From Chamaecrista fasciculata (Eukaryota; Streptophyta; Magnoliopsida; Fabales; Fabaceae): DNA of 64,000 bases. The notes beneath the pieces were generated by a model. That model did not search any database. It saw nothing but the letters and a program-made list of their open reading frames with translations, and had not been told where the DNA came from. Each line of letters begins with the position of its first letter. Position 1 is the stretch's first letter. Below, in pieces: positions 62,672-64,000 of the stretch. Where the stretch lies: positions 62,001 through 126,000 of the forward strand of contig QANZ01033471.1 in the NCBI GenBank assembly GCA_003254925.1. The letters run 5' to 3'. The position numbers and the translations under genes are program-made.

Positions 62672-64000
62672 TGTAATACCCCAATGAATTATAGAAAATA
62701 TTAAACGTAGTAATTTGTCTAAGATTAGATTATATAGTGAAACTAAAAGTCACTGTGAGCTTGTGGTTAAATTTTGGGAGCAAATAAAACTAACATTTCG
62801 ACATGACCTTTTGTTTTGACACCGTAATAGAATATTTTTGAGTAAGAAACAATAATGGATAAAGATAGAGTTTTCAAAAATAGATTGCATATTTGGGATC
62901 TACTATTCGCAACGAATCTAACGATATAAATTTTATTGGAAAATCTATTTTTAAATTTTCATGTTTTAAGGGGCTATTTTGAAATAAATCTATTTTTTCT
63001 GGACTGAAATAGTTTTTAGCCTATGAATGATCCCTATTTCCTCTTGAATTCTAGAACCTACGAATCTCACATCCCTTAAAATGAAAAAGATAAAAAAAAA
63101 AGGGGAAACCAAATCGTGTCTTTCATTTCCTTCATTCCTACTCACACACGTTCCTTTTTGGAGTTGAAAAGTGTGGGTTTCAATCTTGATAGATGGAATA
63201 TTAGTAATAAACTTTTTGGAAAAGCATGATATTGGAAATCATTTGTTAATGCTCTCAAATATTAACCCAAGTTCTCCTAGAATTAGATTGGTGCCTTGTA
63301 ATTGATGTAGTGTAAAAGTTGTTGATATTGAAATTGAGGTAATAGCTTGAGAAGGCTCATGACATATCAAAGTTATGTGTAAGATGTCACTTGGTGAGTT
63401 TGTATGTTAAAAGTATTCTAATAGGATGAATGTGTTTGTTATCAAATTTAGGTACTCCGCACTTATTTCAAGTTGAGGTAGTAAATTGATTAGTGGGTTT
63501 TAGGTCATTGTGCATGACCTTCAGGTGAGTATCCTCTCTATTCTAGAAATTGTTTTATCATGTTATGTGACATGTCTGATGCATATGGTTTTTGGCAAGG
63601 TTAAAGGTTTTATAAATACATATATGTTTTGAATGATTGATTTGAGATTTGATGAGCATGTGAGACAATGTTTTGTTTTTGGCTGGTGGGTGAGTCGTTG
63701 GGACTTTTGGGTACGTACCAACCAGGCTTTCAATCTCGGAGTCACACCATCCGTTGGCCAGGATGTGATGTGGGCATGGTTCTAGACTTTCGGGGACGTG
63801 CCACGAGTAGACCGTCTCCGACCCTCGAGGTGGGGAGTCTATTCGTTCTCGCGGGATAGCCTTTTGCAGGACTTTCGATCTCACTTACCAGTAACGGGGG
63901 CGCCACCCATGGGTTTTACGATAAAAATGTATTTCAGATTTGCGAAATGACTTTGAACGATTTGTACTTTTATATTTCACTATATGGTGACTTCGATTAT
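62672..64000 (+). mobile_element. Start of a Ty3/gypsy-like LTR, cut by the right edge
   Basis: TGTAATACCCCAATGAATTA at 62672 has the TGTAAyACCCC opening common to LTRs of plant chromoviruses (Tekay type), as I recall them. The body continues without coding sequence. A distinctly GC-rich block at 63690-63910 (CGGAGTCACACCATCCGTTG, CGGGGACGTGCC) is typical of the middle of such LTRs. The 3' end and the internal region lie beyond the window. Confidence 0.45.

Overview
This is a window of plant nuclear DNA. The genes are split by many short AT-rich GT-AG introns, they encode plant-type proteins (phytochrome-interacting bHLH factor, oil-body lipase, NOT1, Sec61 beta), and the intergenic DNA is full of plant transposon families. 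The gene content and base composition point to a eudicot. A Rosales-type genome is possible, but the sequence alone does not fix the species.

Layout. (1) 1-3352, minus: the 5' four exons of an OBL1-type lipase gene that runs off the left edge, with a MULE-type MITE in its second intron. (2) 3628-4824: a decayed DNA transposon with long compound inverted ends. (3) 4847-8950: a scrambled partial copy of NOT1, made of a promoter piece, then exon 17, then exons 10-15. (4) 8951-19060: a transposon nest. It holds a PIF/Harbinger remnant (10264-11320), a 2.2 kb solo LTR with target-site duplication (12006-14241), and three gene-carrying non-autonomous elements in 4.2 kb. Those three are two Mutator-like elements (14716-15918; 16055-17346, which holds a copper-transporter 3' end) and a Harbinger-like element (17413-18934, which holds a DUF4408 gene start). 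(5) 19431-39992, plus: a complete 51-exon NOT1 gene, the scaffold of the CCR4-NOT deadenylase, predicted at 2410 aa. (6) 41115-42931, minus: a six-exon gene with a remorin-like C-terminal domain. (7) 44246-44494, minus: Sec61 beta, with a 5'UTR intron. (8) 50880-55400, plus: a six-exon UNE10/PIF8-type bHLH gene that uses a GC-AG intron. (9) 55700-64000: AT-rich repeats, a MITE, a second solo LTR of the same family (60233-62169), and the start of a Ty3/gypsy-like LTR cut by the right edge.

The genes are ordinary independent eukaryotic transcription units with no operon logic. The most interesting region is 3.6-19.4 kb. There a permuted NOT1 duplicate and its functional parent bracket a cluster of elements from two transposon superfamilies, each carrying host-gene fragments. 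One of them is almost a perfect foldback and could make hairpin RNA.

Exon boundaries were read by eye from splice consensus, reading-frame continuity and recall of family sequences. No alignment or database search was run.
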